From Spirochaetaceae bacterium (GTDB lineage Bacteria; Spirochaetota; Leptospiria; Leptospirales; Leptonemataceae): a DNA stretch of 64,000 bases. Location: contig PCBI01000016.1 of NCBI GenBank assembly GCA_002730875.1, forward strand, positions 124,001 through 188,000, written 5' to 3'. The notes beneath the pieces were generated by a model that saw only the letters and a program-made list of their open reading frames with translations, was not told the origin of the DNA and made no database searches. Position 1 is the stretch's first letter. Each line of letters opens with the position of its first letter. The translations under genes were made by a program, and so were the position numbers. Positions 16,681 to 26,386 of the stretch are shown piece after piece.

Positions 16681-17847
16681 ATGAAAAGTAAGCAGATCGG
16701 AAGAGAAAAGGCGGATTCATCTTTCGCCGAATTGCTGGAGGCCAGCATGGAAAACCGCCAGGAGACCCGACCTGGAACTCCGGTTCAGGCCAGAATTGCC
16801 AGCACAAGAGACAAAGACTTCATCTTCGTGAACACCCATCTGGGAGCGGGCGTGATCCCCAAATCGCAGCTTCTGGATCAAGACAATCGGGTGACCGTTA
16901 ATCCGGGCGAAACCATTCAGGCCTACGTCCTGTCCCGGGAAAACGGCGAACTTCATCTGACTCTATTTCCCAGCGGAAAGGCTCAAAGAGCCATTCTGGA
17001 GCACAGCCTTCAGGAAAAGCTTCCTGTCATGGGAACGGTTCAGAAGAAAATCAAAGGCGGCTACGAAGTGGTTCTGGGCGAAGCTTCCGCTTTTTGCCCC
17101 ATGTCTCAAATGGACGGGGACCCGGCTGTAGGAAGCATTCTTAACTTCCTGGTTATCGAGCTGTCCGATCGCAAGGTAGTGGTTTCCAACCGCGCTTTCC
17201 GCGAAATGGAAAAAGAGCGTCAAAAAGAAGTGCTGCAGCACGAACTGGAAGAAGGCGCCATTATTCAGGGCACCGTGACAAACCTGCTGGACTTTGGCGC
17301 ATTCGTAGACATTGGAGGCCTGGAAGGGTTGATCCCTCTTTCCGAGCTTTCCTACAAGCGCATCCGACATCCGTCTGAAGTAGTACGCTCCGGCGAATCC
17401 ATTCGAGTAAAAGTTCTTTCCATCGATTGGAAAGAAGAACGAATTACTCTATCGCTCAAGTCCCTACTGGAAAACCCCTGGCAGGGCCAGATGCCTTTCG
17501 CTCCAGGGGATATCGTAGAAGCTACCGTAGAATCCATAAAGAACTTCGGCGTATTTGCGCGACTGCCTGACGGTTTCAGCGGTCTGATTCCCATGAGCGA
17601 AACCGGTCTTCCACGAGGCGTAGCCGCCGACAAAGAATTCCATCGCGGCGAACAACTTCGTTTGATGATTCTGGATGTGGACCGTCAAAGAGAAAAGATC
17701 AGCCTGTCTTTGCGTCGTGTTCAGGATGCGGATGCACGAAAGGAATACGAACAATATATGCAGGAAAATCAGCCCGAGCAAAAGGAAGAAGTGTCCAGCT
17801 TCGGAAAGGCATTGCTTGCATCGCTGAATCAGAACGAAAAATCCTGA
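16681..17847 (+). CDS. S1 RNA-binding domain protein (ribosomal protein S1-like)
   Basis: Four S1-type repeats can be placed at about 31-95, 113-171, 190-260 and 273-346. The last two are canonical: LLDFGAFVDIGGLEGLIPLSELS and KNFGVFARLPDGFSGLIPMSE, each ending in (I)(T/S)LSL(K/R). The first two are diverged. Full-length bacterial S1 has six repeats and over 500 residues, so this shorter protein is either the compact S1 of this lineage or an S1-like translation factor. GAGGGGTATCCT lies before the ATG. A strong terminator follows 93 bases after the stop. Confidence 0.8.
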   Translation: MKSKQIGREKADSSFAELLEASMENRQETRPGTPVQARIASTRDKDFIFVNTHLGAGVIPKSQLLDQDNRVTVNPGETIQAYVLSRENGELHLTLFPSGKAQRAILEHSLQEKLPVMGTVQKKIKGGYEVVLGEASAFCPMSQMDGDPAVGSILNFLVIELSDRKVVVSNRAFREMEKERQKEVLQHELEEGAIIQGTVTNLLDFGAFVDIGGLEGLIPLSELSYKRIRHPSEVVRSGESIRVKVLSIDWKEERITLSLKSLLENPWQGQMPFAPGDIVEATVESIKNFGVFARLPDGFSGLIPMSETGLPRGVAADKEFHRGEQLRLMILDVDRQREKISLSLRRVQDADARKEYEQYMQENQPEQKEEVSSFGKALLASLNQNEKS

Positions 17848-17939
17848 TTCGTATCACTACTGGACTGCAGGGTCGAAAGGGTTCCTCCACCGGGAGCAAC
17901 CGAGCCCACAGAACCATCGGCAGTCCGATAATCATTATA

Positions 17940-17969
17940 AAAGGGCAGAGAGTTCTCTGCCCTTTCTTT
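17940..17969 (+). terminator. Rho-independent terminator after the S1-domain gene
   Basis: Arms AAAGGGCAGAG and CTCTGCCCTTT form a perfect GC-rich stem with a four-base loop, followed by TCTTTG. On the other strand the stem is followed by TTTTATAATG, so it may also stop leftward transcription. Confidence 0.9.
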
Positions 17970-18008
17970 GTACTCCCGGCGCCGAGTCCTGGTACCGTTC
18001 CGCAGGCA

Positions 18009-19487
18009 TTACGTGCCGCAAAAGGTTGCCCTGACCTCTTCCTCCGGCTCCGGCGCCAGCTCGAATTCGGCAAAATCCTGGCGCCTCTCGAAGGGCGCTT
18101 GCAGGCATTCGTTCATGCGATCAAAAACCGAATAGTCGCCTGCCACTCCGGCCTGGATGGCGCGCTCCACCTGGTGATTGCGCGGAATATACACCGGGTT
18201 GCTACGACGCATGCGCTCCGCCGCCTGCTCAAGGCTCTGCGGTTGTTCCTCCAGGCGTTTGAGCCACATTTCGCGAAAGTCTTTGGGCCCGTGGTTCTGG
18301 TACTCCTGGTATTTGTCTTCGTTATCTTTCAGGCTGTCCCTGGCGTACGCTGCATCAATGCTATCCGTGAGTCTGCGAAATTCAATAGTGAAGTCCAATC
18401 GCTGCTGTTCAAGATAGCTCAAGAAAGTCTGAACGATTTTTGCGTCTTCCGGGCGAGGTTCAAAAATACCGAACTTGGCTGCCATTTTTCTTAGCCACTC
18501 TTCATCGTAGACATCCAACGGACCTATACACTCCTGAAGCTTCTCAACAGAACGGCTGCTGTCCGGATCTACCAGCGGGACCAGACAATTGGCCAACTGC
18601 ACCAGATTCCATTGTGCGATCCTTATCTGATTCCCATAGGCATGGCGGCCGCCCCGGTCAATGGAGCTGAATACCTTTTCGTTGGAGAAGGTATCCATGA
18701 ATGCGCAGGGGCCGTAGTCTATGGTTTCGCCGGAGATGGACATGTTGTCCGTGTTCATTACTCCATGGATGAAGCCCAGCGACATCCACTTTGCCACCAG
18801 CGCAGCATGCTTTCGCCCCACCTCCTCCAGAAAGGCCAGATACGGGTTTTCGGCCTGCTTGCACTGCGGGTAGTGACGATCTATGGAATAGTCGGCCAGG
18901 CGCCGCAGGCTCTCAATGTCGCGGCGGGCGGCAAAGAATTCGAAGGTGCCAATGCGAATATGACTGGAAGCAACCCGGGTGAATATTCCACCCGGCAATG
19001 GCGATTCACGATACACCGGATCGCCGGTGGTGGCGGCGGCAAGAGCCCTTGTCGTGGGCACGCCCAGATGGTGCATGGCTTCGCTAAGGATGTATTCGCG
19101 GATCACGGGACCTACCCAGGACTTACCGTCGCCTCCCCTGGACCAGGGAGTGGCGCCGGAACCCTTGAGCTGTATATCATACCGTTTGCCGTCCGGGGCC
19201 AGCACCTCCCCCAGAAGGAGGGCCCGGCCATCTCCCAGCTGCGGATTGAACTGTCCGAACTGATGCCCGGCATAGGCCAGGGATAAGGAGCTCGCCCCTT
19301 CCGGCAATGACTGGCCTGTGAACAGCGCGGCACGCTGCTCTTCCGAAAAAGAGGAAAGATCAAGCCCCAGTTTCCGGGCCAGTTCCTCATTGAAAGCAAA
19401 GAGCTGAGGCTGAGATACTTCTTCGGGCTTTACCCTGACATAGAATTTCTCGGGAAGGCTGGTATAGGTATTATCAAATGCTATCAT
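18009..19487 (-). CDS. selO: SelO-family protein adenylyltransferase (YdiU)
   Basis: SelO transfers AMP from ATP to hydroxyl side chains of proteins and is linked to redox stress. Family blocks seen: AYAGHQFGQFNPQLGDGRA, QLKGSGATPWSRGGDGK, REYILSEAMHHLGVPTTRAL, GVMNTDNMS and DYGPCAFMD. The latter two hold the Asn/Asp metal-binding residues. The protein ends in FCGT, so a cysteine stands near the position where some members carry selenocysteine. The start at 19487 matches where the E. coli family member begins (IAFDNTYTSLPE); an upstream ATG at 19586 would add 33 residues without family similarity. Confidence 0.93.
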   Translation of the reverse strand: MIAFDNTYTSLPEKFYVRVKPEEVSQPQLFAFNEELARKLGLDLSSFSEEQRAALFTGQSLPEGASSLSLAYAGHQFGQFNPQLGDGRALLLGEVLAPDGKRYDIQLKGSGATPWSRGGDGKSWVGPVIREYILSEAMHHLGVPTTRALAAATTGDPVYRESPLPGGIFTRVASSHIRIGTFEFFAARRDIESLRRLADYSIDRHYPQCKQAENPYLAFLEEVGRKHAALVAKWMSLGFIHGVMNTDNMSISGETIDYGPCAFMDTFSNEKVFSSIDRGGRHAYGNQIRIAQWNLVQLANCLVPLVDPDSSRSVEKLQECIGPLDVYDEEWLRKMAAKFGIFEPRPEDAKIVQTFLSYLEQQRLDFTIEFRRLTDSIDAAYARDSLKDNEDKYQEYQNHGPKDFREMWLKRLEEQPQSLEQAAERMRRSNPVYIPRNHQVERAIQAGVAGDYSVFDRMNECLQAPFERRQDFAEFELAPEPEEEVRATFCGT

Positions 19488-19633
19488 CAGTTCCGGGCCT
19501 GAGCCCAGTGTACTCACTTCACCGCATCCAGGCTCATAAAAAATGGCCATGGATTGGCCCGGTCTTCTAGCCCAGGTTCCGATCAACGTGCCGGTGCCTG
19601 GGCCAAATTCAGTTTAGAGCGCTGCCGAACTTA

Positions 19634-21409
19634 TCACTGTGCGTTTGCTGTTTCTTTCCTGGATTGGTAAACCCTCTCCGCATTCTTGATCTTAGTTAGC
19701 GCCGTCTGAGCCATTGCGAGACTGTCCAGATGAAAGGCCTCCTTGTCTGTAAACCAGTAGACTGGAGAATCTTGCCCCAACCTGGCTGCGGCGCGCTCGA
19801 AGACAAGGCTACACATGTAGCGTGCTGCTGTTAGCACCAATGGCTCGGCAAAGCGTTCCCGAACGCCGTCCGGAAGGGCCCGATACAATGGGATGGCCGT
19901 ATCCATTGTTTCCCGGATTTCCGTGAGGAAGAAACCGGGTTCCGGAATATCCGCAAGCAATCCATCGAAGTATCGACGGAGGTAGCCGTCGCCGGCCATG
20001 CCTGCAACCACCATGGCAACGCTGATACCCACGTGTAACTGACTTGTTCCCTCGTAGATTGTGTTCACTCGCGCGTCGCGAAACATACGGGATACATCGT
20101 AGTCATTCGTATATCCGGCGCCCCCGTGAATCTGCAGCGCCACGGAAGTGCATTCCATCCCTTTTTCCGAGCAATAGTATTTGGCCAGGGATGTAAAAAA
20201 GGCCGCCAGACGACTCCAGTGCTGAATGGTTTCGTCCTTTCGGATATCGCGATCCTTCAGCCCCTGCTTTTCCAGGCGGATCTGTCGGTGCTGATATTTA
20301 TCGATAGCAACGCCGGTTTCCAGACACATGAGACGCATGGCCGTTGTTTCCCGGCGTATCATATCGAGCATGTCGGCCACTGCAGGTATTTGATCGATGG
20401 TCTTGCCGAATTGAATACGTTCGCTGGCGTACTTCTTGCTTTCTGCGTAGGCGGCACGGGCGCCACCGGGTCCGCCGGATGCGCTTATGAGGCGCATGAA
20501 ACTTGTCATGCCAATGGTACACTTCGTGAGGCCCTGGCCCTCTTCTGCTATGAGCTCGCCAGGAGTGTCCTCCAGGACTACTTCGCAGGTGGGCGAAGCA
20601 TGAATACCTATCTTCTTTTCGATACCGCCGATTTCTGCATCCGAGCTACGCACAAGAAAGGCCGAAAGCCCCCGCGCTCCGGACTGGCCTGTACGGGCCA
20701 GGGTAATCATAATAGACGGATAAGGACCGATGCCACAGCCCTGAGAAATGAACCGCTTTGTGCCATTCAGCCTGTAAGAGCCATCCGGCTGCTTCGTGGC
20801 CACTGTTCGACAATTCCCTAAGTCCGATCCATAGTCCGGCTCGGTCAATGCCATGGCAAACAGATGCTCTCCGGCAGCCATGGGCCTGGCGAAGCGCTCA
20901 ATCTGATCTTCCGTTCCATAGCGGGTAACGATCTGCGCCAGGTTGGCAAGGCCGGTAAGCATGGAAAAAGACACATCCGAACGAGTGAATAGAAAGTTAA
21001 CGAAAGCCCACATCACCGCAGGCATCTGCAGTCCGCCACCCTCTCTGGGAATGGCATAAGGTAACAAACCGGTGTCGCGAAATTTCTCATACAGTTTAAC
21101 AGCCTCATCCGGAAAGCGAACCACACCGTCTTCGTAACGTAGGCCGGCCTGATCCAGAACCGCGGAAGCCTGAGCGATCTCCTTGCCGCAGAAATCACCC
21201 AGGGCTTCCAGGCTGGATCGATAGAACTCCACTGCATCCTCAACACTGGAAGGGGCCATAGCATAGAGCTCATAGCCGGTTTTCTGGTAGCGCTGATGAT
21301 CGGCAAAATCTTCGCCCTCGACCTCTTTGACTACTGCTGGCCAATCCACTAAACGCTCGAATATGAGCTTCAGTTCTTCGTCATCTGAGAAGTAGTTATT
21401 TGATATCAT
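19634..21409 (-). CDS. Acyl-CoA dehydrogenase (large form)
   Basis: This FAD-dependent enzyme introduces the alpha,beta double bond in acyl-CoAs. FAD-binding and fold motifs include LTEPDYGSDLGNCRT, LNGTKRFISQG, RIQFGKTIDQIPAV and QIHGGAGYTNDYDVSRMFRDARVNTIYEGTSQLHVG, with the catalytic glutamate at Glu453. At 591 residues it belongs to the longer group with an extra C-terminal domain of about 130 residues, as in FadE5/DmdC-like enzymes. Its start ATG overlaps the stop of the thiolase-like gene, so the two are translated together. The natural substrate is unknown. Confidence 0.93.
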   Translation of the reverse strand: MISNNYFSDDEELKLIFERLVDWPAVVKEVEGEDFADHQRYQKTGYELYAMAPSSVEDAVEFYRSSLEALGDFCGKEIAQASAVLDQAGLRYEDGVVRFPDEAVKLYEKFRDTGLLPYAIPREGGGLQMPAVMWAFVNFLFTRSDVSFSMLTGLANLAQIVTRYGTEDQIERFARPMAAGEHLFAMALTEPDYGSDLGNCRTVATKQPDGSYRLNGTKRFISQGCGIGPYPSIMITLARTGQSGARGLSAFLVRSSDAEIGGIEKKIGIHASPTCEVVLEDTPGELIAEEGQGLTKCTIGMTSFMRLISASGGPGGARAAYAESKKYASERIQFGKTIDQIPAVADMLDMIRRETTAMRLMCLETGVAIDKYQHRQIRLEKQGLKDRDIRKDETIQHWSRLAAFFTSLAKYYCSEKGMECTSVALQIHGGAGYTNDYDVSRMFRDARVNTIYEGTSQLHVGISVAMVVAGMAGDGYLRRYFDGLLADIPEPGFFLTEIRETMDTAIPLYRALPDGVRERFAEPLVLTAARYMCSLVFERAAARLGQDSPVYWFTDKEAFHLDSLAMAQTALTKIKNAERVYQSRKETANAQ

Positions 21410-22545
21410 AGATCTGCTCCTGGCTCGAAAAAATGTGTAAACAGCGTAGTTCCTGCCCCGCCAATGCTTTGCATCAATGCTGGACCGATTTTATCTCCGG
21501 GGAGCTGATTGTCCCCTGCACTTTCCGTTAGCTGCGCAAAGATTTCCGCTGCCTGGTACAATGCAGTGGCGCCTATGGGATGGCCTCTGGCCTTCAGGCC
21601 ACCCATTGTAGCAACGGGCAGATTTCCTCCCGGAAAGATATCTTCTGATTCGGCCAGGCGAAAGCCCTGACCTTTTTCGGCGAAGCCACAGGCCTCCAGA
21701 CAGAGGCAGGCCATAATGTTGAATGCATCGTGCACTTCGAAGAACTTGAAGTCCTGTGTTTTGCGGCCGCTGGTTTCGCAGGCCTTCTGAAAACTCCTGC
21801 GCGCCGCCAGAAAATCCAGCGGATCGGTTCGATCTTCCAGGATGAATCGATCCGTGGCGCAAGCGCTGGCCGTAAGCTTCACCGGACCGGCTTTGAAATC
21901 GGACCGACTCAGAATTATGCAGGCCCCGCCATCGCATACAGGAGAGCAATCATATAACCGGAGCGGCTCGGCAATGACCCTTGCTTCCAGAACCTTGTTT
22001 CGATCGATCTCTTTCTGGAACAGCGCCAGAGGGTTCCTGGCGCCGTTGCGATGAGCATTGATGGCAAAATTGGCGAAGGATTCATAGGCAACGCCATGAT
22101 TCTTGAGATACAGCGCCAGCGCGTCGGCATTCTTGAGCACCATGGTTTTGTCCGCTTCGCGCACAGCATGGAGGGCCTTTCGCAGCACCGGATTCGCATC
22201 CCCGGCAGACATCCGTTCCACGCCCACAACCGCTACCGAACGCACTTCACCGCTCATAATCGCCAGATAGCCGGCCCGTAGAGCAGCAGCCCCGCTGGCT
22301 GACACCGAGCTTACATCCATGGCCTCCACTCCGGAAAGTCCTGCCTCGTCCGCAATCAGGGAGGCCAGATGCATTTGGCCTTCCAGTTCGCCGCTCATCA
22401 TGCTGGAAGCATAGATGGCATCCACCTGGTCCAGGCCGCTACGTTCCAGAGCCTCACGCACCAGGGTACCTCCCATTTCCCAGGAGGACTGGTTGATAGA
22501 TTTGGCTACCGGAAGCCTGGAACCCGAAAGCAGATGTACAGCCAT
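21406..22545 (-). CDS. Thiolase-fold protein (SCP2-type) without the nucleophilic cysteine
   Basis: Thiolase-fold signatures are present: VSASGAAALRAGYLAI (around 81-96), VHDAFN with His272, and MGGLKARGHPIGATALYQ with His322. In active thiolases the first motif reads CASG, with cysteine as the acyl-carrying nucleophile; here the codon is TCA for Ser82. The end (QSIGGAGTTLFTHFF) also lacks the second cysteine, as in SCP2-type thiolases. It might have lost cleavage activity or use serine for another acyl transfer. It is coupled to the acyl-CoA dehydrogenase gene by a four-base overlap. The usual annotation would be acetyl-CoA acetyltransferase. Confidence 0.8.
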   Translation of the reverse strand: MAVHLLSGSRLPVAKSINQSSWEMGGTLVREALERSGLDQVDAIYASSMMSGELEGQMHLASLIADEAGLSGVEAMDVSSVSASGAAALRAGYLAIMSGEVRSVAVVGVERMSAGDANPVLRKALHAVREADKTMVLKNADALALYLKNHGVAYESFANFAINAHRNGARNPLALFQKEIDRNKVLEARVIAEPLRLYDCSPVCDGGACIILSRSDFKAGPVKLTASACATDRFILEDRTDPLDFLAARRSFQKACETSGRKTQDFKFFEVHDAFNIMACLCLEACGFAEKGQGFRLAESEDIFPGGNLPVATMGGLKARGHPIGATALYQAAEIFAQLTESAGDNQLPGDKIGPALMQSIGGAGTTLFTHFFEPGADL

Positions 22546-22569
22546 GGGTCCAGGCTGTAGGAGCCCGGG

Positions 22570-24195
22570 TTAATTTCCATAGAAATTTCCGGAAATGCCT
22601 TCCGGAACTTCCACTTGATACCCCAGGCGAATTTCCTTTTTTCCCCTGGCTGGCATAGTGATCTCCCACACCAGGATTCCCGTGCCGCCGGAGATCTCTT
22701 TATAGCCCGGAGTAGTATCCTCCAGAAGTCGCACTTTCACTTTCTCGGTGGCCGTTACTGGAATCCTTTCATAGATTCGCACTTTCTGCGGTGAAGATGT
22801 GGGGTTCTCCAGTTCCAGACGAACCTCAGTCTGGTAGATTCGGTTGGATGAGATCAGGCCGGTTTCCTTCTGCGATCGGTATATCTTTCGCTTCAGCCGC
22901 ACATCACCGGTAACCCCCAGGCCAGCCAGCACTTCCGCTCCCGGAGGAGTGTATTCCAGATAGGTCATACCCAGATAGCCGTCCGGACCGTAAATATAAC
23001 CTTTTCCGGAAAGCATGGAATACCGGGAACGATTCTTGAGTTGTAATGCGCGATGCACGGCGCTGGATACCTGACCCACCGCACGCAGATGTTCGTCCAT
23101 AACTTCCAGATCCAGCGAAGCCACGGTAATCCTTTGATATCGCTTGCCCGATGGAATGCTTACCCGGTCCGGGATCTGGAACCTTATCAGACGCTCTTGA
23201 GTTTGCCTGTCGCTCTCTTCAACAGAGCTTTCGCCGTCGGATACACCGTCGAAATCCACAGCCTGGTTTTGCGTTACAATCTGAGTATTTGCGGCTACTT
23301 CACGGGCATGGATGCGAATCGCCGAAAGGGCCGGTCGGTTACCTCCCCGGTCCGGTCTGGATGTGGACAGCTCCAACTTCACGTTTACCCAGTCTTCGCC
23401 GCTGCTTTGCTGAATCAGACCTACTACTTTTCCGGGAATGGTTTTGGCGCCGGGTTGGTATTCCAGATTGTACGATACGTCCCAGCCTGCATCCTCAACC
23501 ATATAATCAAAGCCGGCACGCACTGTAGTGGTTTCGGGCACATATAGAGTGAGCTCTACTATGCGAATTTCATCAGAAAGGTCCGATGCGATTTGATCAA
23601 TCCGGGAGTCTACCAGGTCCAACTGTTCCTTGAGATCGTCACGGGTTCGCAGCGATTTCTGCATCTGAAGTTGTAGATCGTCGGAGCTACGAGCAATATG
23701 CGCTCTTGCCGACTGCCAGGCGGCCAGTTGCGCCGCCGTCTGTTCGAAAGCGGCATCGGATACCCCCTGCAGCAGCAAAGCCAGGAATCGGTCATTCAGT
23801 CCGGAAAGGGACTTGAGTTTTTCGATTCTACGGTTCAATGCATCCAGCGAAGTCTGTAGCTCCTTCTTTTGGGCTTCCAGGGCGGCCAGTTTCTTATCTA
23901 CGGCTTGATCTGATTTATCGGTTCGGGTCCAGACGCTTTGCACTATGCAATTGCTGCGCGCACAGAAGCCCGACAACGTTTCAGATTTAAGCTTCACCGC
24001 AGGCCCGCGATAAACAAGCCGATTCAAGCCGGCCTGCAACGGAATTTCCGCGGCACGACGAATCATGGCCCGGTCGTTATATAGAATCACGCTTTCGATA
24101 GGAAAAGGCCGGGATTCGGCCTGTAGACTTTCGGAGCCCGAAAAAAGTACCGCGCCATATAGGACGAGACCGGCCAGAGGTATGGATCGATTCAT
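22570..24195 (-). CDS. DUF4139 domain exported protein (shorter paralogue)
   Basis: A signal peptide (about 1-26) is followed by a DUF4140-like N-terminal beta region (ESVILYNDRAMIRRAAEIPLQAG) and a coiled coil (about 95-135). The DUF4139 domain then carries VSYNLEYQPGA, SSGEDWVNVKLELSTSRPD and the terminal EIRLGYQVEVPEG. Proteins of this family are envelope-associated with no established biochemical role. The start overlaps the stop of the larger paralogue by four bases (ATGA). Its 541 residues are normal for the family. Function not known. Confidence 0.8.
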   Translation of the reverse strand: MNRSIPLAGLVLYGAVLFSGSESLQAESRPFPIESVILYNDRAMIRRAAEIPLQAGLNRLVYRGPAVKLKSETLSGFCARSNCIVQSVWTRTDKSDQAVDKKLAALEAQKKELQTSLDALNRRIEKLKSLSGLNDRFLALLLQGVSDAAFEQTAAQLAAWQSARAHIARSSDDLQLQMQKSLRTRDDLKEQLDLVDSRIDQIASDLSDEIRIVELTLYVPETTTVRAGFDYMVEDAGWDVSYNLEYQPGAKTIPGKVVGLIQQSSGEDWVNVKLELSTSRPDRGGNRPALSAIRIHAREVAANTQIVTQNQAVDFDGVSDGESSVEESDRQTQERLIRFQIPDRVSIPSGKRYQRITVASLDLEVMDEHLRAVGQVSSAVHRALQLKNRSRYSMLSGKGYIYGPDGYLGMTYLEYTPPGAEVLAGLGVTGDVRLKRKIYRSQKETGLISSNRIYQTEVRLELENPTSSPQKVRIYERIPVTATEKVKVRLLEDTTPGYKEISGGTGILVWEITMPARGKKEIRLGYQVEVPEGISGNFYGN

Positions 24196-26384
24196 CGCGA
24201 GCCTCCTTCGTTGGCCATAACCGGTATCACATCCCTGTCATGGATCAACTGATATTGTATGATCACCTTTTCGCTGGCGCCGGGCTTTAAATTCATGCGA
24301 AAGCGTGCGATTCCGTTATCCTCTTGCTTTTCCGGAGCCGGCTGCAGCTTCACATTCTTGATACTGATTCGGTCATCCGCCGACTGAGGCACGGCGCCAT
24401 ACAGAACCATATTCACTCCGTAGGATCTTCGATTCTTTATCGTGAACTCCTGTTCGTATCGCACAGCCCGCTGGGTGCCAAACAGACCTTCGGACGTTTC
24501 GTAATGCCGATCCTCCCGATCAATCTCTATGTCCGGATCCTTGCCCAGATTAAGGTCGTATTTTTCCGACGGAGCTACCATGGGATGTCGGGAAGTCCCG
24601 CCATAGTCTTCCCCGTAGTAAATATCCACCGGGCCGGCCAGAAGGGACTGACGGTCATTATATTCGATTCGGGCCGTCAGATAGGCCCCTGGATTTCGAT
24701 TCAAGGATACCTCGTAGCTCAGAGAAGCATCGTATCGTTTTTCTGAAATGAATACCGAGCGCAATACTCCATCGGAAGCCACCGTAACAGAAAGAGGTGC
24801 ATCCATAGAGAAATCCCCCGGCACCTGCTTTCCCGGAGCAGTGAGGTTCTGCTTTAACTTCCGGCTCTGCTCCATTTCGTAGGACCAGGACTGTATCTTC
24901 TGGGCTTGCTGGATCTCCCTTTGAAACTGGCCTTTCTCCGCCGGCGTTAGCCGTCGGATGATATCCAGAGTCCGGGAAGCGTGTTTTCGAGCGTTATTGA
25001 AATCTCGCTTATAATAGTAGTTCTCCTGCTCATTTACGGACTCGCGAAAGTCATCCATCAAATCCCGGGCTTCCCGCGCCTTCTGATCTGCCAGCTCTTC
25101 CTTTACATCCGCCAGGTTCTTCTCGTAGTAGCCCCGTATTTCGTTTACGGATTGCTCCATCCGTTGCTGCTGTTCCAGGGCCTTGCGTGGAGCGGCCTTT
25201 TTGGTTTGCACCGGCTCCGCTGCCGGACCATTGCTTTCCCGGCTTCGATGCATGGAGGACGGCGCTTCCGCCACATCGTTTACTGCGTAATCGGCTTCGG
25301 TTTCCGCATAGCCCTCATCCTTTCGAGCCATTCGATCGCTGCCGGGGCGAATCACCGAAGCGATAGTCCAGCGCTGCAATTCGGGAAGACGACTGGGATT
25401 GGTTAAATCGGCAGTGGAGAGGGTAAGCTTTGCATTGCCCCAGGACTCGCCGGATTCGTTGTACACGTACACCGCCGTGGCCAGCTTCACCGACGGCGTA
25501 GATGATCGGGACTCTTCCAGGGTAAGTCGGTAATGGGGATACCAACCGGCGTCTTCCACGCCGTATTCCAGGGCCAGCTCATAGTTACCGGCTCGGCTGG
25601 CTTCCAGATCCACAATGACGGTCTTCCTTTTCGTTTCTTTCTGGCTGCGATAGCGATCCGCCACCGTAAGAGCTATTTCCAGTCTTCGCCGGGCGCTGTC
25701 GATTCGGCCCAGCAGCTCATTGATGCGAGCATTTATGTCGGTGAGCGAGTTATCCACGAAGCCGAAGATATGCTTCCAGCGATCGATGGAGATTATGGGC
25801 CGATCGTCGCCGGAGGGTTTCAATTCGATTCCAGAAAGAGCCTTTCGTTGCTCCACCTGCGCCAGATACAGTGCGGTCGCTTCCCGTAACTCTTGCTCGG
25901 CTGCCTTTAGTTCTTTCTCCGCATCCCGTGCCTCATCGGTGCGAAACTCCTTTTCCACTACGGTCTCTACCCGGAGATCCAGCAGCCGCAAATCCGAATT
26001 CCCTTTTAGCCTGAGTCGAGCGGTTTCATCCAGGAGCTTTTCCGGTAGATCTTCAAAGGCCAGGCGAATGCGACCTGCGGGCAGATCAACGGCGGTGGTC
26101 CGCAATAGAAGGGCCTGCCCATCGAATAGATGAACCCTGGTGATAGAAGAAGGAATGGCTTTGTCGGGCTTGTCCTCGGCGGCAAGGTCTGCGGGACCGG
26201 AGGCGAAGAGCGCCAGAATAAGCGCCAGGGCAAGAGTCCATCGATTGGCGTTCGGTTCGGGCCCGGCCGTTGCCGGCCATGGAGAATCGTCCGCCGATGG
26301 TATCGGCGAACCCGGCAATCTTTGAAGGGGAATAGTATTTCCCGGGCCAGCAAGATGGCGCTGGCGGATTTTACGATCTCTCAT
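24192..26384 (-). CDS. DUF4139 domain exported protein (longer paralogue)
   Basis: It is a paralogue of the downstream gene, with the same domain order: beta N-terminus (TRVHLFDGQALLLRTTAVDLPAG), a coiled coil, and a DUF4139 domain with YGVEDAGWYPHYRL and ESWGNAKLTLSTADL. It differs by an insertion of roughly 170 residues (about 380-550) rich in Gln, Glu, Lys and Arg, which looks like a long helix or coiled coil. The hydrophobic leader starts at about residue 48, an unusually long n-region. The ATG at 26384 is well supported by AGGAGG eight bases upstream. This Shine-Dalgarno sequence lies inside a perfect palindrome. Confidence 0.8.
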   Translation of the reverse strand: MRDRKIRQRHLAGPGNTIPLQRLPGSPIPSADDSPWPATAGPEPNANRWTLALALILALFASGPADLAAEDKPDKAIPSSITRVHLFDGQALLLRTTAVDLPAGRIRLAFEDLPEKLLDETARLRLKGNSDLRLLDLRVETVVEKEFRTDEARDAEKELKAAEQELREATALYLAQVEQRKALSGIELKPSGDDRPIISIDRWKHIFGFVDNSLTDINARINELLGRIDSARRRLEIALTVADRYRSQKETKRKTVIVDLEASRAGNYELALEYGVEDAGWYPHYRLTLEESRSSTPSVKLATAVYVYNESGESWGNAKLTLSTADLTNPSRLPELQRWTIASVIRPGSDRMARKDEGYAETEADYAVNDVAEAPSSMHRSRESNGPAAEPVQTKKAAPRKALEQQQRMEQSVNEIRGYYEKNLADVKEELADQKAREARDLMDDFRESVNEQENYYYKRDFNNARKHASRTLDIIRRLTPAEKGQFQREIQQAQKIQSWSYEMEQSRKLKQNLTAPGKQVPGDFSMDAPLSVTVASDGVLRSVFISEKRYDASLSYEVSLNRNPGAYLTARIEYNDRQSLLAGPVDIYYGEDYGGTSRHPMVAPSEKYDLNLGKDPDIEIDREDRHYETSEGLFGTQRAVRYEQEFTIKNRRSYGVNMVLYGAVPQSADDRISIKNVKLQPAPEKQEDNGIARFRMNLKPGASEKVIIQYQLIHDRDVIPVMANEGGSR

Positions 26385-26386
26385 TT

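Noticed and set aside
18612..19286. 224-codon plus-strand frame
   Set aside because: Lies wholly antisense to selO, whose motifs are clear.
20126..20821. 231-codon plus-strand frame
   Set aside because: Antisense to the acyl-CoA dehydrogenase; no protein features.
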